Below are positions 12,227 to 24,480 of a stretch of DNA of 64,000 nt, piece by piece. A program made the position numbers and the translations under genes. Positions within the stretch are counted from its first letter, which is position 1. Each line of letters begins with the position of its first letter. This stretch comes from Topomyia yanbarensis. Its lineage: Eukaryota; Arthropoda; Insecta; Diptera; Culicidae. The stretch covers positions 162,491,839-162,555,838 of the forward strand of contig NC_080672.1 of NCBI RefSeq assembly GCF_030247195.1. Direction: 5' to 3'. The notes below the pieces were generated by a model. It made no database searches and was not told where the DNA came from. It saw only the letters and a program-made list of their open reading frames with translations.

Positions 12227-13375
12227 ATATATACGATGAACTCCTAAGCACGTCTCAAAACAATTGTAAACTCTCGAAGGAGCGCACCATATCTTGCTTA
12301 TATGGCCGAACAGAATCCTGTTTGGAATTAGAAAAATACGACATTGTCGCCGAAGATTGTCGTCATCTGTTGAATCTGCTCAATGACAACGAGACTGGGG
12401 CGAGTCGTGCAGTGGGTTCCACCAGCCCTGTACCGTCGTCTGCATCGTCCTCTTCTTCAACGTCGTCGAGCTCATCATCGCAGAACAATCCAACAGCAAC
12501 TACAGAATCTAAGGTTCGCAAACGATTAATCCATTCGCTTTATAAACAGCAGAAGTACAGTGAGGCTGAAATAATTCTTCAAGAATGGGCCAACAACCAT
12601 AACCATCATCAGGATATCAACCGTTATTTGGATCGACTGAAATCTGTATTGAGAATGGCATCAGCTAATTCATCGCCTACACCAGCTCCATGTGGATCGG
12701 ACCAGATTTCAACCTTGGGTGGGGTGCCCAAAGTAGGTGATACTGTTTCATGTTTGCCTTCTTCTGATTCATCCGGTGGTCCATCGTCTACACCAACATC
12801 AACCATTTCTTCGCTTTCATCACTGAATGATGAGTACGAACAGATTGAGATTAAGTTAGAAAATCTCATCATTAACAATCTTCCACCGGATCGATACACA
12901 AAACAGTTAAATCAAATTGAAAACAATATGCGAGCAACACATGGCAATCAAGAAAACTCCCAGGAGGCTCATATGACCATTAACGATCAGGCCACAAATT
13001 CAAGGGAACATAAGTCAAATGAAAAAGAACAAGGCATCAATATCTCCGTCACCAACACCGACAATGAAAATGGCGAAACTAGCAATAGTACACTCGATAC
13101 GAGCGGTAGCAGCAGTGTTATTGGAAATAGAATAGTTACTAGTAACGATTCTGTTGCGGTAAGAACCACAATTTCGACATTAGCAGCGGAAGCAGAAGAC
13201 GAATTGACTTCTGCGTCAAATACAGATTCCAGTCATATTAATAACTTCCAGAAGCAACTTGATAAAATCGCTAACATAAGCTGCGTCTACTGTACCATGA
13301 CATTTGTTGATCGATCGGAACTACGGGCCCATTGCCAAACCGAGAGTCATCAGAATATTATCATGTCGGATGAAG
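12227..13375 (+). CDS. HELZ: HELZ helicase, visible exon 1 (N-terminal region and C2H2 finger)
   Basis: HELZ is a UPF1-like superfamily 1 RNA helicase of the cytoplasm. Human HELZ works with the CCR4-NOT deadenylase in mRNA decay and repression. This exon opens after an AG at 12225-12226 with two bases of a split codon, then reads IYDELLSTSQ... and CLELEKYDIVAEDCRHLL. The latter matches the family's N-terminal helical-repeat segment around EDCRHLL. Long Ser-, Thr- and Asn-rich low-complexity stretches follow. Near residue 352 (first full codon here = 1) lies a C2H2 finger of the C-x2-C-x12-H-x5-H type (CVYCTMTF...HCQTESH). The exon ends at GAAG|GTAAG. The extreme N-terminus is missing, so an upstream exon must exist. 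The first ATG-like start within this exon is not the true start. Confidence 0.9.
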
Positions 13376-13571
13376 GTAAGAATTGTTATTATAGAGATAT
13401 AAGTCGCTAAAACTAATGTTTGGACGTTCTATTTACTGTCTATCATCGCAAGTCAGTCTCGTGTGCATAGGGAATCCCACAGCACATGAAACTTACTAGC
13501 GATTATAAACAGTTTGTGCAACATCAATAAAATAAAATAGAAAATCTTTCTGTTTTTCGTTGTTTTTACAG

Positions 13572-15403
13572 GCCGGGATTGGAAATGGCGTCCACCACCT
13601 CGTGGTTTCACAGCTGAATCTTATTCTTTGTGTGAGAACTACTTGGATAATCAAACGTGCCACTACGGGAACCAGTGCGTCGAAGCACACGGAATCGACG
13701 AACTAAATGAGTGGAAGGAACGGTTTGAGTATCGTAAAAAGAAGTTACAGCGAGCACGAGACAAGGAGTTGTATGGAAAAAGTTATACTGAACAACTGCT
13801 GGAACGTTGGGTGCAGGCACCTAGTCCCGATAAAGTGATGAAGGAAAAAATCGAAGGTGTAGAAGAGTCCTGCTCGCAGGATCTTGTGACCACGGTTAGC
13901 TCCAAAGTAAGCAAACGCGAGTGGACATTTGTGTTAAAAACTAGAAGACTGCTGAGAGCAGTTGCATTACTCCAGGATGCACATCGTAATCATTTTCTAA
14001 TCAAGCAAATATTTCCGGGCGAGCCAAGAAGTGGAAGCGTCTGCAAAAAATTAGGTCAAACAATAACTGTCAACAAAGTAGTTGAGGCAGAACTGACATC
14101 TGATCAGGAATGGGTTGCAACATCCGACTATAGTAAGCTCGGTGATTTGGCGAGTGAAACGAATCCTCTGTTAGAGCATCGAGTCAAGGTGATTTTCAAC
14201 ACAGATATTTACGGTACGTTTCGCCAGGCGGTAGTATTTGATCTCGGTCACGAGCCAGTGCTAGTTAAACACCTATGTGTTGACGTAGTTCCCGTAACTG
14301 AAGTAGATAAGATTCAAGAAATTCGCAAGGATATCGTTATGTCAACATCGGAGCGATGGGATGAGACAAATTCAGAAATTATAGAATTCACAACAACCAT
14401 CATTCCCCATATGCAGACGCCCGCTTATGCTGCAGACGCAGAGCGTGAGAAAGATTTGCTATTGAGATATCCCCTGCCAAAGGCATCTTCCTTTGTATTA
14501 ACACAGTCGACCATCACTGAAAAGAAACTGACCAAAAACAACTACCGGAATCGAATTCACGAACTTCTATATGTAGAAGAGATAGCTCGATACGAGCAAA
14601 TTGCACGCTACAATCTGACGACCCGACTTACAATAGCGACTAACTATTTGCTAACCCCAAGCGGAATGGCTACTAGCACGGCAAAATATTCTCACTCTGG
14701 TGAACTATTTGCCCTAATGAAGCTCGGAAAAGATGTTTCAGAGGATACCTCTGCTGGGCGATTGATTTTAAACAACTGCCAAGCAGTTTTGATTGCTTCC
14801 AAAGAACCTGTTCCTCCGGGGGAGAAACGAAAGGTCTATGAGGCTGTGATTGAAGACAAAGGAAAGAACATGATATATTTAAAAACTTCAGCCAAGGCAG
14901 TAGCGGGCCTTGGCTTAAAAGCAGAAACAGAATTTATTTCCGACATCCAGTTTCAGCCGAATCGTCTGACGTACTGTGAGTGGCACCACGCCATCGACAA
15001 AATTGCTGATTTTAGAATTATTTTCCCGGACATTTATCTAGAACCGAGTATTCCGTGGACACCACAGCGGCAGTGGGATGCATCGCTCGATCCAAAACTA
15101 AATTCAAAGCAAAGAGAAGCGGTTGTTGCTATTACCACTCCAATAGACGTGGCCTTACCTCCGATTTTGCTAATCGGGCCGTTCGGAACTGGAAAAACCT
15201 ATACGCTAGCACAGGCTATCAAACAACTTTTGTTGCAACCGGAGTCGAAAATACTCATATGTACGCACTCTAACTCGGCAGCCGATTTGTACATAAAGGA
15301 CTACTTGCATCCCTGGGTGGAAGAAGGCATGGAAGAGGCCAAACCATTACGCGTTTACTACCACAAACGATGGGTGGCAACAGTCAACAGCATCGTACAG
15401 AAG
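13572..15403 (+). CDS. HELZ: HELZ helicase, visible exon 2 (CCCH finger, helicase motifs I and Ia)
   Basis: The exon follows a 196 bp intron (acceptor TTTTTACAG) and keeps frame through a split Gly codon. It reads RDWKWRPPPRGFT, then a canonical CCCH zinc finger, C-x8-C-x5-C-x3-H, at residues 403-422 (13631-13690). The family's conserved beta-rich middle domain follows: EKWM-like LERWVQAPSPDKV, FNTDIYGTFRQAVVFDLG, and NYRNRIHELLYVEEIARYEQI. Then come SKQREAVVAITTP and the Walker A motif GPFGTGKT at residues 918-925 (15176-15199), and motif Ia, ICTHSNSAADLYIKDYLHP. It ends at GTACAGAAG|GTATTT after a complete Lys codon. Frame continuity into 37372 (IVQK then YCLID) matches the family. Open frame past 15403 is intron read-through. 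Confidence 0.95.
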
Positions 15404-17289
15404 GTATTTTTCCATTTAATTATTTTACTTAGATGTATATGTGTGTTAATCATCCTATCTCCCACTAACTGGCAGAGAGAGATTTACTGGTAAAATAACG
15501 GAGCTAAATTTATGTGTAAAGACGACATTTTATCTTGTTTTAACCGATTATCTGTCAATGTAATTCCAATTGAGCACAAGACCTGTCAAAAGCTTCAATA
15601 CTAATGAAATCTCTTCAGGTATCTGCTACGCCTCTATGATTTCTATGCCAACATCTAAAACATAGCATTAGGGTCGATCCACAATAAATATAATCGATTT
15701 CATTCGACACAATTTTGTGATAGTCGAGTTCGTTTAATTTGTTGGTGCACCATGGTGTAAAGTTTTTGTTATTCACCGACATGTCCAAAACAACACATTT
15801 CTTCAATTAGCTGTCCAATATTTTCACTTTTTAACAAATGTCTAAAAATTGAGTCATGCCGTACGGTATCTGACTAGTGAAAATCGAGCTTCGAGCAAAA
15901 CGAGCAGAATAATTTGAACTGTCAGTGGGGCCCATAATTTGTGTGCCCGCTGAGATGTTGACTTATGTTAATTCAATATAAATGGGATAGGGGTGCCATA
16001 TACATTAATCCAAAAAGTCATATGGGTTGCATGACATCTAAACAATATTCCAACTATAAAGTCTATTGTATCCTTTTTAAAATATCTGACGCATAAAAAA
16101 ATATTCTTGCAATATAAATCAAAATAGTATTATTCTTAATAATCTTAAAGTTTAAATGCTTTTTCTCGGTGATTTTTTATGCTATTGACATCTGAAGTGA
16201 GCAAATTCAGATTTCAATAGTATAAAACATTATCGAGAAAAAGTACATTCCGGGAAATGGTTTTGCGGGAAATGGAATTCCGTGAAATGATGTACGGACT
16301 AAAATCCTGTCAATCCTATTTTTCATTGGATTGTCTGCTCTAAACATATCGTCCAGGGGACGTTCATTAATGACGTCACGTATTGACGGTTGGGGAAGAG
16401 CGTGACGCAAGATAAATTGCCGAGATAAAAAACTAAAATTGCTAAAATGCTTAGAGGGGAAGTGTATTTTAAACTATTTTTACTCTGCGCAACATTGTTT
16501 ATGAATGGCTCCTAAACAAACAATATTCCTTGACGAATATCATGTTACATCGATGACAGAGCAGTGGGATTATGGCCAAATTTTCTCTGAGAAGCAACAA
16601 CACTTTAGGCACAGAGAACAGACGTCTATCTCAAGTGTATAAGTTAAATAAAAAAAAATTACGGCGCATCTAAAGGTAATTGTGATGTTACCATTGGTGG
16701 TGGTTCTGTCGGTATTCCATGTAGTGCGTGAGTTTTACTCAATTGACAGAGGACCACGCAATTAATGTCATGACCGTCATAATTATATTGGGTTATACCA
16801 GTATGGTGGCCGTAGTGTTCAAGTGCATATTAGTTCAATTAACAAAACAAGTATTTTTTTTTTTTTTTTTTTGTTGATTCTGGATGTCTTTTGTCTGTGA
16901 CTTAGTTGTAACATATTACTAATAGAACAGAACAAACGGCTGACAACAACAAAGGACGAACGCTGTAAAATCCACATTCTTTTAATATTTATTTAGAACT
17001 GCAATTGTGAAGGGTTTGGAGACAAGGTTACACCACCACTACACTGTGCTAAGGGATTTCCTATACACATGGGACCATTATGCGTAGAGCAGAAGCACAG
17101 ACTAATGAAAAAAATGATAAGATTTGGTGAATGTGATTGTGTAATTATTTATCACCATTCCAGTTGGGACGCGGACATCTAGGGAAGGGAATTGAATAGG
17201 CAGATAGTATAGCCGAGGGGAGAGGCATCTAACTAGGTTAGGATAAACATTAGAACTATGTCATGTAATCTTACCTGAGTATAATAAGG
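15404..17289. other. Intronic sequence with scattered repeat fragments
   Basis: No gene is seen. 16007-16045 repeats a ~39 bp block of the MITE at 6368-6407 (AATCCAAAAAGTCATA...GCATGACATCTAAACAA). 16243-16290 has three TTCCGGGAAATGG-like copies. The block at 16358-16385 contains TTCATTAATGACGTCACG. A 20-base T-run lies near 16853-16872. These are fragments of dispersed repeats; no ends could be fixed. Confidence 0.45.
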
Positions 17290-18293
17290 GGTCCACATAG
17301 TGGATCGTCAGATGTGTGATGTAGGGGGTTCTATACTGCCCCAAGGTACAATATCATTCTATACGGATGGTACTAAAATGGGTGAGCTGACTAGCTCGGG
17401 AGTCTACGGACCAAGAATTAAAGAAGCGATATCAATGGGAAAGTGGCCTACAGTTTTCCAGGCAGAGATATATGCAATATACACCTGCTCGGAGGTCTGT
17501 AGGAAACGAAACTACAGACATGCAAAAATAGCAATCTTTTCGGATATCCAAGTTGGCATTAAGGTCGTCGAAATGTGAGTCCAAGCTGGTTTGGTAGTGC
17601 ATCACATTTTTAAAACAACTGGCAACTCCGAATAAAGTAATGATATTCTGGGCACCTGGCCGCCACCAAGGAATCGATGGTAACGATGTGGGCGATGAAT
17701 TATCCAGGCGTGGTTCATCAAACATGTTTGTTGGACCAGAACGACTACTAGGTATATCTACCTGTGCCATTAAACTAGAACTTTCGGCTTGGACTAAACG
17801 ACTGGCGTAACGTAGAAGGCGCTCGACAAGCTAAGAAATTCATACATCCAGATACAACAATAGCCAAAAAACTAATGGATCTAAAACGTAAAGACTTACG
17901 TATAATCACAAGTTTATTTACAGGACATTGTCCTGCTAAGTATCATCAGAAAAAAATGGCAAAAGTCAAGATGACATTTGTCGATTTTGTAACTACGAGC
18001 CCGAGAGCTCGGAACATATTCTCTTCCAGTGTGCAGTACTATTTCTTCGAAGGAAGCGATAATTCGGAAGGCATCTTATGACGCCTCACGAGATATGGCA
18101 TACCTGTCCCAAACGGATCCTCAGCTACATTAATAATGTACTACCCAGTTGGGACGACACATGTGGACAAACAAACAAACCCCCTTCAAACTACATTGGA
18201 TTCGCGCAATTTGTAACATGTAGAGCAAACAGGGGCCACAAAAGATAACCTGAATAGTGGTCGCAGTGGCAAAGTTTCCCCTAACAAAAAAAA
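17290..18293 (+). pseudogene. LOA/R1-like LINE relic: RNase H domain and 3' UTR
   Basis: 17300-17575 encodes a RNase H start: CDVGGSILPQGTISFYTDGT (catalytic Asp in YTDG), GVYGPRIKEAIS, FQAEIYAIYTC (Glu), NYRHAKIAIFSDIQ (Asp). After a frameshift and stop near 17578, WAPGRHQGIDGNDVGDELSRRGS (17650-17720) gives the last motif with the final Asp. 17875-18075 gives a C-terminal segment, KRKDLRIITSLFTGHCPAKYH. The element ends in an A-run at 18286-18293. RNase H plus this motif style is seen in the LOA, I and R1 groups; LOA is my best guess. It is dead: several frame breaks and no reverse transcriptase remain. Confidence 0.7.
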
Positions 18294-18304
18294 ATCCCAC
18301 TGAC

Positions 18305-18807
18305 GCACGTTTTAATGTGTCACTTCAGCAGCAAAAATCTCCCGTTGTCAGTCATGTTTCCGGTACACAAGAAAGGTGACAAAAGTAACATCGGAAACCA
18401 CCGGGGAATCATTTCGCGGTCAAAAAATTTCGAATCGCTTATCAACGAGGTGCTGTTTTCTGCTAGTAAACATTACATAAGCACTTGTCAGCACGTATTC
18501 TACTCTGGTCTATCGGTTGAGACGAATCTAGTTAGCTTCACATCGTTTTGCATAGAAAAAATATTCAAGAAACTCCAGGTGGACACGTTTAACACTGATC
18601 TTAAGGCCGATTTCGACACAGTTCACCACGAGATACTGCTAGCAAAGCTTGGTAAACTAGGATGTACCACGAGATTCTGCCACCGACTGCGATCCTACCT
18701 TGTACACCGCGAGGTCGTGACAACGTGTCTGAAATCTGTTTTTTAATAATTTCGGAGTTCCTCATGGTAGTACACTAGGTCCGTTACTATTTTCATTGAA
18801 ATGATGC
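18305..18807 (+). pseudogene. CR1/Jockey-like reverse transcriptase, first half
   Basis: Reads MFPVHKKGDKSNIGNHRGI, FESLINEVLFSASKHYIST, QHVFYSGLSVETNLVSFTS, then a damaged motif A (TDLKADFDTVHHEILLAKL) and GVPHGSTLGPLLFSL (motif B). It stops at 18807 where an 1849 bp inverted-repeat element begins. The same reverse transcriptase resumes at 20657. It is a 5'-truncated, decayed LINE; its 5' end lies just after the poly(A) of the preceding LOA-like relic. Confidence 0.85.
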
Positions 18808-20656
18808 CACGATGTCCCTAAAACCGTTATTAACAAAAAAATTACCATAAATTTGTCATACGGCATTCGAAAGATACAGTATCCAAGCATCTTCTCAGTG
18901 AATTTCAAAATGATCCATCGAGGGATTCGAGAGAAATTGCTATTTGAAGTTTTATGACACGTTTCATAAGGCTACCAGCGACCACCCACGGGTTTGGTCC
19001 TATCTTTATAAACAAAAAAATATTTGTCTACTTATATAGTACATGGCATTCAAAAGATATAGTAATCAAGTATATCCGCTGCAAGTTTGAAAATATTTCA
19101 TTGACGGAATCGAAATTTATAACGATTTGGATGTGGTATGCGGTCATAGATGGGTTTTCTACCAGACTTCAAGCGTGAATCCATGTTTGTTCATTGACAA
19201 TTTAGATCGCTTATACGTGTCGCGGTTTTTAAAGGAAAACCTTACCATTTAATTATATAAATATAAAGTACAAAAGGTGTTATTTATATGGTGCACTGAA
19301 AAATATGAAAATAGGGTTGTTTACCAAACGTTAAATATAATGTGTAAATTCAAAAAATGGATAAAAGTCGGAATGTTTACTTCAAAAGGCCATATCTCAA
19401 TGGTTTGTTGACCGATTCTAATTATTTTTTCATTATTGAAAAAGTAGACGTCTCATCGTTAATTTTCATTAAGAAGAATATAAAATAGAGTTGTCTGCTT
19501 CAAACAATAGACAACAATTATCCTCAACTATATATATTATCACTATTTAGTGAATATCTTTATATTCAAAACGACGACCTATCAATTTCTATACATTAGT
19601 GGAATGCAACGAACGCGAACTACAAATCATGGAAAAATAAAACCATAAATTTAAAAAAATATGAGGGTATTTGCTGATTCAGATAAATTTATGTAATGAT
19701 ACGGTCTTTGTTGGAAATTTTGTACAATCGTGATTCGCTGGTTGGGTTGACGGATGTTAAAACTGGTCAAAGGGGATGTTATTAGTACAAGTTCATCTGC
19801 TCATATCTCTAACTATTGTCAGTTTTATTGTCGAATTGAACTTATCATGAGAATTTGACATTCAGATGTTTATACAGCAATTGCAATCAACTAGTATATA
19901 AACATGGATAGACCGCTATTTTTAAAACAAAAATATTCACTAAATAATGATAATACATATAGTTGAGATCAATTATATTGTCTATTTGTTGATGTTAATG
20001 AAAATTAACGATGAAATACCTGTTCAATAATGAAAAAATAATTAGAATCGGTCAACAAACCATTGAGATGTGGCCTTTTGAAGTAAACATTCCGACTTTT
20101 ATTCATTTTTTTAATTTAAACATTATATTTAACGTTTGGTAGACAACCCTATTTTCATATTTTTTCAGTGAACCATATAAATAACACCTTTTGTATATTA
20201 TTTTTTTTTATTTAATTGGAAGGTTTTCCTTTAAAAACCGCGACACGTATAAGCGATCTAAATTGTCAATGAACAAACATGGATTCACGCTTGAAGTCTG
20301 GTAGAAAACCCATCTATGACCGCATACCACATCCAAATCGTTATAAATTTCGATTCCGTCAATGAAATATTTTCAAACTTGCAGCGGATATACTTGATTA
20401 CTATATCTTTTGAATGCCATGTACTATATAAGTAGACAAATATTTGTTTGTTTATAAAGATAGGACCAAACCCGTGGGTGGTCGCTGGTAGCCTTATGAA
20501 ACGTGTCATAAAACTTCAAATAGCAATTTCTCTCGAATCCCTCGATGGATCATTTTGAAATTCACTGAGAAGATGCTTGGATACTGTATCTTTCGAATGC
20601 CGTGCGACAAATTTATGGTCATTTTTTTCGTTAATAACGGTTTTAGGAACACCGTG
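18808..20656. mobile_element. Long-TIR (foldback-like) DNA element, 1849 bp
   Basis: The ends read CACGATGTCCCTAAAAC and, on the other strand, CACGGTGTTCCTAAAAC. The inverted arms run about 18808-19560 and 19910-20656 (roughly 740 bp each, highly similar) around a ~350 bp centre. The open frames at 18954-19178 and 20285-20509 are the same sequence in the two arms, differing at one residue. The four bases ATGC flank both sides (18804-18807 and 20657-20660), and joining across them restores the host reverse-transcriptase sequence, so the ends are well supported. There is no transposase. The CAC-type ends do not fit one superfamily cleanly. Confidence 0.88.
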
Positions 20657-21324
20657 ATGCGGTTTTCGTTTTAATACGTGGAGGGAAACTTTTTCGCTGA
20701 TGATTTGAAAATATGTCTTGTCATAAGGAATGAAGCCGATTGTTGTGAGTGAGTGTCTCATCGATACATTTTTCAACTGATGTCTAAGAAATATGTTGAT
20801 TCTTAGTGTTTCGAAATGTTTTGTCATCAGTTTTCATCGTACAAGTGGCATGCTTAATTTCAACTACAATATTGCTGAAACTCAGTTACAACGCGTTGAC
20901 CATGTAAAGGACCTAGGCGTTATTCTTGATGACAAAGTGATACAATTGCTGGGTTTTATGTTTCAAATTTCCAACGAATTCCGAGATCCTTTGTGTTTCA
21001 AGGCTTATATTGCTCACTTGTGCGCTCGTAGTTGGAATTTGCAAACATTGTCTGGTGCCCTTATCATGCAACGTGGAGCGAAAGGATTCAAACTGTCCAG
21101 CGCAAATTTATACGATATGCATTACGTCAATTGACCTCAATGACCCGCTGAACCTGCCACCATATGAAAACCGTTGCAGGTTATTACATTCTTTGCAAGA
21201 GCGCAGACTCACTTCCCAGTCCATTTTCATAGTAAAGCTTATGTTGGCTGAGTACGATGTACCCGTTCTTCGTGGACAAATCAACCTCTACGCTTTAACC
21301 CGAGTTCTTCGCCCTCGGACATAG
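20657..21324 (+). pseudogene. CR1/Jockey-like reverse transcriptase, second half
   Basis: After the inserted element the frame gives the catalytic FADDLKI (about 20691-20712), then RNEADCCE, NMLILSVSKCFVISFHRTSG, QRVDHVKDLGVILDDKV, FQISNEFRDPLCFKAYIAHLC, LPPYENRCRLLHSL, and LMLAEYDVPVLRGQINLY ending RVLRPRT and TAG at 21322-21324. This is the palm-to-thumb and C-terminal portion of the same LINE as 18305-18807. Frameshifts (for example just before FADD and near 21010-21130) make it a pseudogene. Its 3' UTR probably runs to about 21480. Confidence 0.85.
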
Positions 21325-21487
21325 CTACACATCGAAATGTGTAACACTAACTATGCTGCCAATAGTCCGATTATAGCGATGGTTCGTCGCTTCCATGAGT
21401 TTGCCGAGCACTTCGACTTCGATACGAATTCATCACCGTTTGCTGTTAGGTTAATTATTTTTAGTTGAGAAATGTTGCCACGTCTAC

Positions 21488-21810
21488 TAGGGTAATGAGC
21501 CTATTTGCGCCATGTTTCTATTATCACCCTACCCATTTGAAGCCGTTGGTTGGAGCAGTGTCTGCCATCTTTGTTCAACGCATTGAGTCGAATGGTAGCG
21601 CAACAATATGGGCACTCGATTCGAGTTTTCATTGTGCTCAAACACGAGAATGTTACTGTTTTCAACCCATTTGTGTTATTATATTGCTTCTTAACAACGA
21701 AGCAAAGCGGTTGATGTCAATTTTTACGCATTCCATTGATTGTAAGGCAAGAAATTACCGAATTAGTGAGGCACCTTGCTTAGTATAGTGAAAATAGGCC
21801 CATCACCCTA
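21488..21810. mobile_element. Short TIR element (MITE), 323 bp
   Basis: The left end TAGGGTAATGAGCCTATTT (21488-21506) and the complement of the right end, TAGGGTGATGGGCCTATTT (21792-21810), agree at 17 of 19 positions. It inserted near the 3' UTR of the LINE just before it. Its internal CACCCTACCCATTTGAAGC block recurs at about 58040-58060. It is non-coding. The target duplication is probably TA, counted within the ends. Confidence 0.7.
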
Positions 21811-23421
21811 TAATGTATTGTAATGTACTGAGAACGAGAGCTTGAAAAAATTGACATCCCTGTGTGAACTTAAAAAAATCAAAATTCAATTGATGCCCGC
21901 CACGATGGATGATAAGTGTGGTTCGATCCCCTCGTCATTCGTTCTCCCGACACAGCGCATTAAGGTTTGGACATGTTCGATTTCAGAAGCAAACTGAATT
22001 TTGTTTCCATTCTACCTATGAGAAGGATTATTGAGCAAAAGTGCACCAGATATATATATTACGCAGTTCGCTTATGCTCGAAAAGGATAAGACGGTACTA
22101 CTGGCGATAATACTAAATTAGTATTCTGTATCTACTTTTTGAATTTTCAGGACGAGTAGTCTGCAAAAGCTTTAGAGCCTCAAAAAAAACTACAAAAACT
22201 TCCTTCAATCAAAAGTTCCATCTCACCATTTTCACCCTAATATAACTATACAAATATGTTCTGAATTGAAACCATTAAATATTTATCTTTTATTTAGATT
22301 ATAATTGTTTCATTGCAGTCCAAGAATGACTGCATTATTTTAATTAGGAAAAATAAGACGATCGATATACTATAAATACCATAATTTTAGAGCACATCCG
22401 AAAACAATCAGTCCAGATTCATATAAATATTACGTGGAAAAAGCTCTCTATCAAAATAACTAACATTTTTTATAGATTTAATAAACCATCATATGATTTA
22501 ATACGTTAAACATTCCCTATACATCTAACAAAGTGCCTTATACATTTCATTGGACCACCTAATATTTTAATATGATAATTATCAGATAGTTATTATATAG
22601 TGCGCTGATAGATTTGGGTCTAACACTGGAATTTAAATGTTATATAGAAATCTGATAGAATTGAATTTGTGAGGAATGCAACATTCAACATGATAACCAT
22701 ATAAGTTTGATATACTTTTGATAGTCTAATGTAGCAATCATTGGAAATTCCAATAGTGCTGAGTTATATGAATATCATATAATATGGATGTAGCGATTCC
22801 GCTCAGTGTGCTATAGATATAAAACCCATTGCACTATGGTCCCAAAGCTGTATTTAGGAAGACAAAACTGTTAGCGCCCAAACCGTTAATTTTAGACATA
22901 TAGTATCTTCGGCAAACTTTCTTAAAACTTTCTTGCCGATTTTTTTATATTAGTTTAATTAGTGGTTAGGATGTTCAAAGTATCAACTTTTCGGATATCT
23001 AAATCAGCTACATAATGTTCTACAAAATTATAAATCAATCAAGTTAAGGCAACTTTTCTGAAGAAACTATATGGCTATCTCTAATGGTTCATGTGTTATG
23101 ATTTTTGCAATATTTAAGGTAGGGTGGCTCTTGAAAAATTGGTTTTCTATTAATATCTTTTTATGTGTTAATTTCTCGCAAATACTTTGTTCTAGAGATT
23201 TTAAGAACTTTTGTAAATGCATATTTTTACCGAAGCGATGAAGTTTCTATCTCTTTTCTTAGCATAGTTACAGGCGATTTTCAAAACAAAAATGGGTTTC
23301 TTCAAAACTATGTACATCTTCCAAGATTGCAAATGGATTTTCAATCTTTTGATTTCATGCGAAAGATTAGAACTTTTGCAGTTTTTAGTGAAAAAACTGC
23401 GGGAGCGTTATTTCTGTAAAA
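21811..23421. other. Intronic AT-rich sequence, nothing recognised
   Basis: Only short chance open frames are present. No transposon protein, tandem repeat or clear inverted repeat was recognised. Confidence 0.45.
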
Positions 23422-24160
23422 AAATTAATTAGTTTTTAAAAATGATGTATTTTTCAAGAAAAATCGTTCATAGCTTTTGAAATAGACGAGATAATAACTT
23501 TGTTACTTCGGCAAAAATATGCGCCATGCAAAGTTCCAAAAGTGCTGCAAACAAAGTATTTGCGATAAATCAATGTATGAAATGATAAATGAAAAATAGT
23601 GATTTTAAGTGATCACGTTTCCATCGTTCGATCTCTTATGGTAAAATCAACTGATAAACAATGTGATAATGTCGAAAGTCTATTGGATATGTAAACTTTC
23701 TGAAAGAGCAATCTACCGTACACTTAAGTGGTTGCGTGGATTTACAGTAGTGTTAGTTACAAACTATCGCTAATTCTAAATCGGCCAACAAAAGCTATCT
23801 ATGCTGACTTAAGTAAATACTATTGTAAATTTACGACAACATATAGTTGTACGGTAGACTGTTTTTTTTTAAAGTGTCACATACCCAATGGAATTTCCAT
23901 GACTTTTGGCATTATTACACAAATTGAATATTTCTCATTTCATTTTACCATAAGAGATTGAACGATGAAAACGTAACCCCTTAAAATCACTATTTTTCAT
24001 TTATCATTTCATACATTGACTTATCGTAAATACTTTGTTTACAGCACTTTTAGAACTTTGCATGGTGCATATTTTTGCTTAAGTAACAAAGTTATTATCT
24101 CGTCTACTTGAAAAGCTATTTTTGTTGAAAAATACACCATTTTTAACAACCAATTAACTA
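23422..24160. mobile_element. Inverted-repeat element with ~225 bp arms
   Basis: 23422-23649 and 23941-24160 are reverse complements over almost their whole length (for example GACGAGATAATAACTTTGTT in the left arm). They surround a ~290 bp centre without coding capacity. Exact ends and target duplication were not resolved. It is probably a foldback or MITE-type element. Confidence 0.7.
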
Positions 24161-24218
24161 AAATAATATTAAAAAATGGCAATGTTCAAATATGTTTTCC
24201 CTATTTTAGCTTGACTTT

Positions 24219-24480
24219 TTGCTCCAGTTACTCCATAGTGTGCAGGGAAGAAGGAATCAACTCCTATGTTTGAGTGAACTGGTGAGACGAGTGGATAACA
24301 AGTTTCATTCTGAGGGCTATTTGGCATACATATTCAAAGAGCTGCTCATGTTTAAAAGAAGGAGTCAACTCCTATGTTCGAATAAACCGGGCATACAAGT
24401 TGATCACAGGTCAAGATTCATCTGCTACATAAATTGCCATCCACGGGTCAATCGGAACATTAAGCATTGAACGAATGTTC
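24219..24480 (+). repeat. Fragment of a ~120 bp repeat unit shared with 45660-46400
   Basis: Two imperfect copies of a unit containing GAAGGAGTCAACTCCTATGTT and ATTCAAAGAGCTGCTCATGTT are seen here. The same unit is repeated several times inside the inverted-repeat element at 45448-46763. It is not coding. Confidence 0.65.

Noticed and set aside
13628..15493. Extending the HELZ exon to the end of the open frame at 15493
   Set aside because: A GTATTT donor at 15404 gives a join to 37372 that restores the conserved family sequence; the extra codons are intron read-through.
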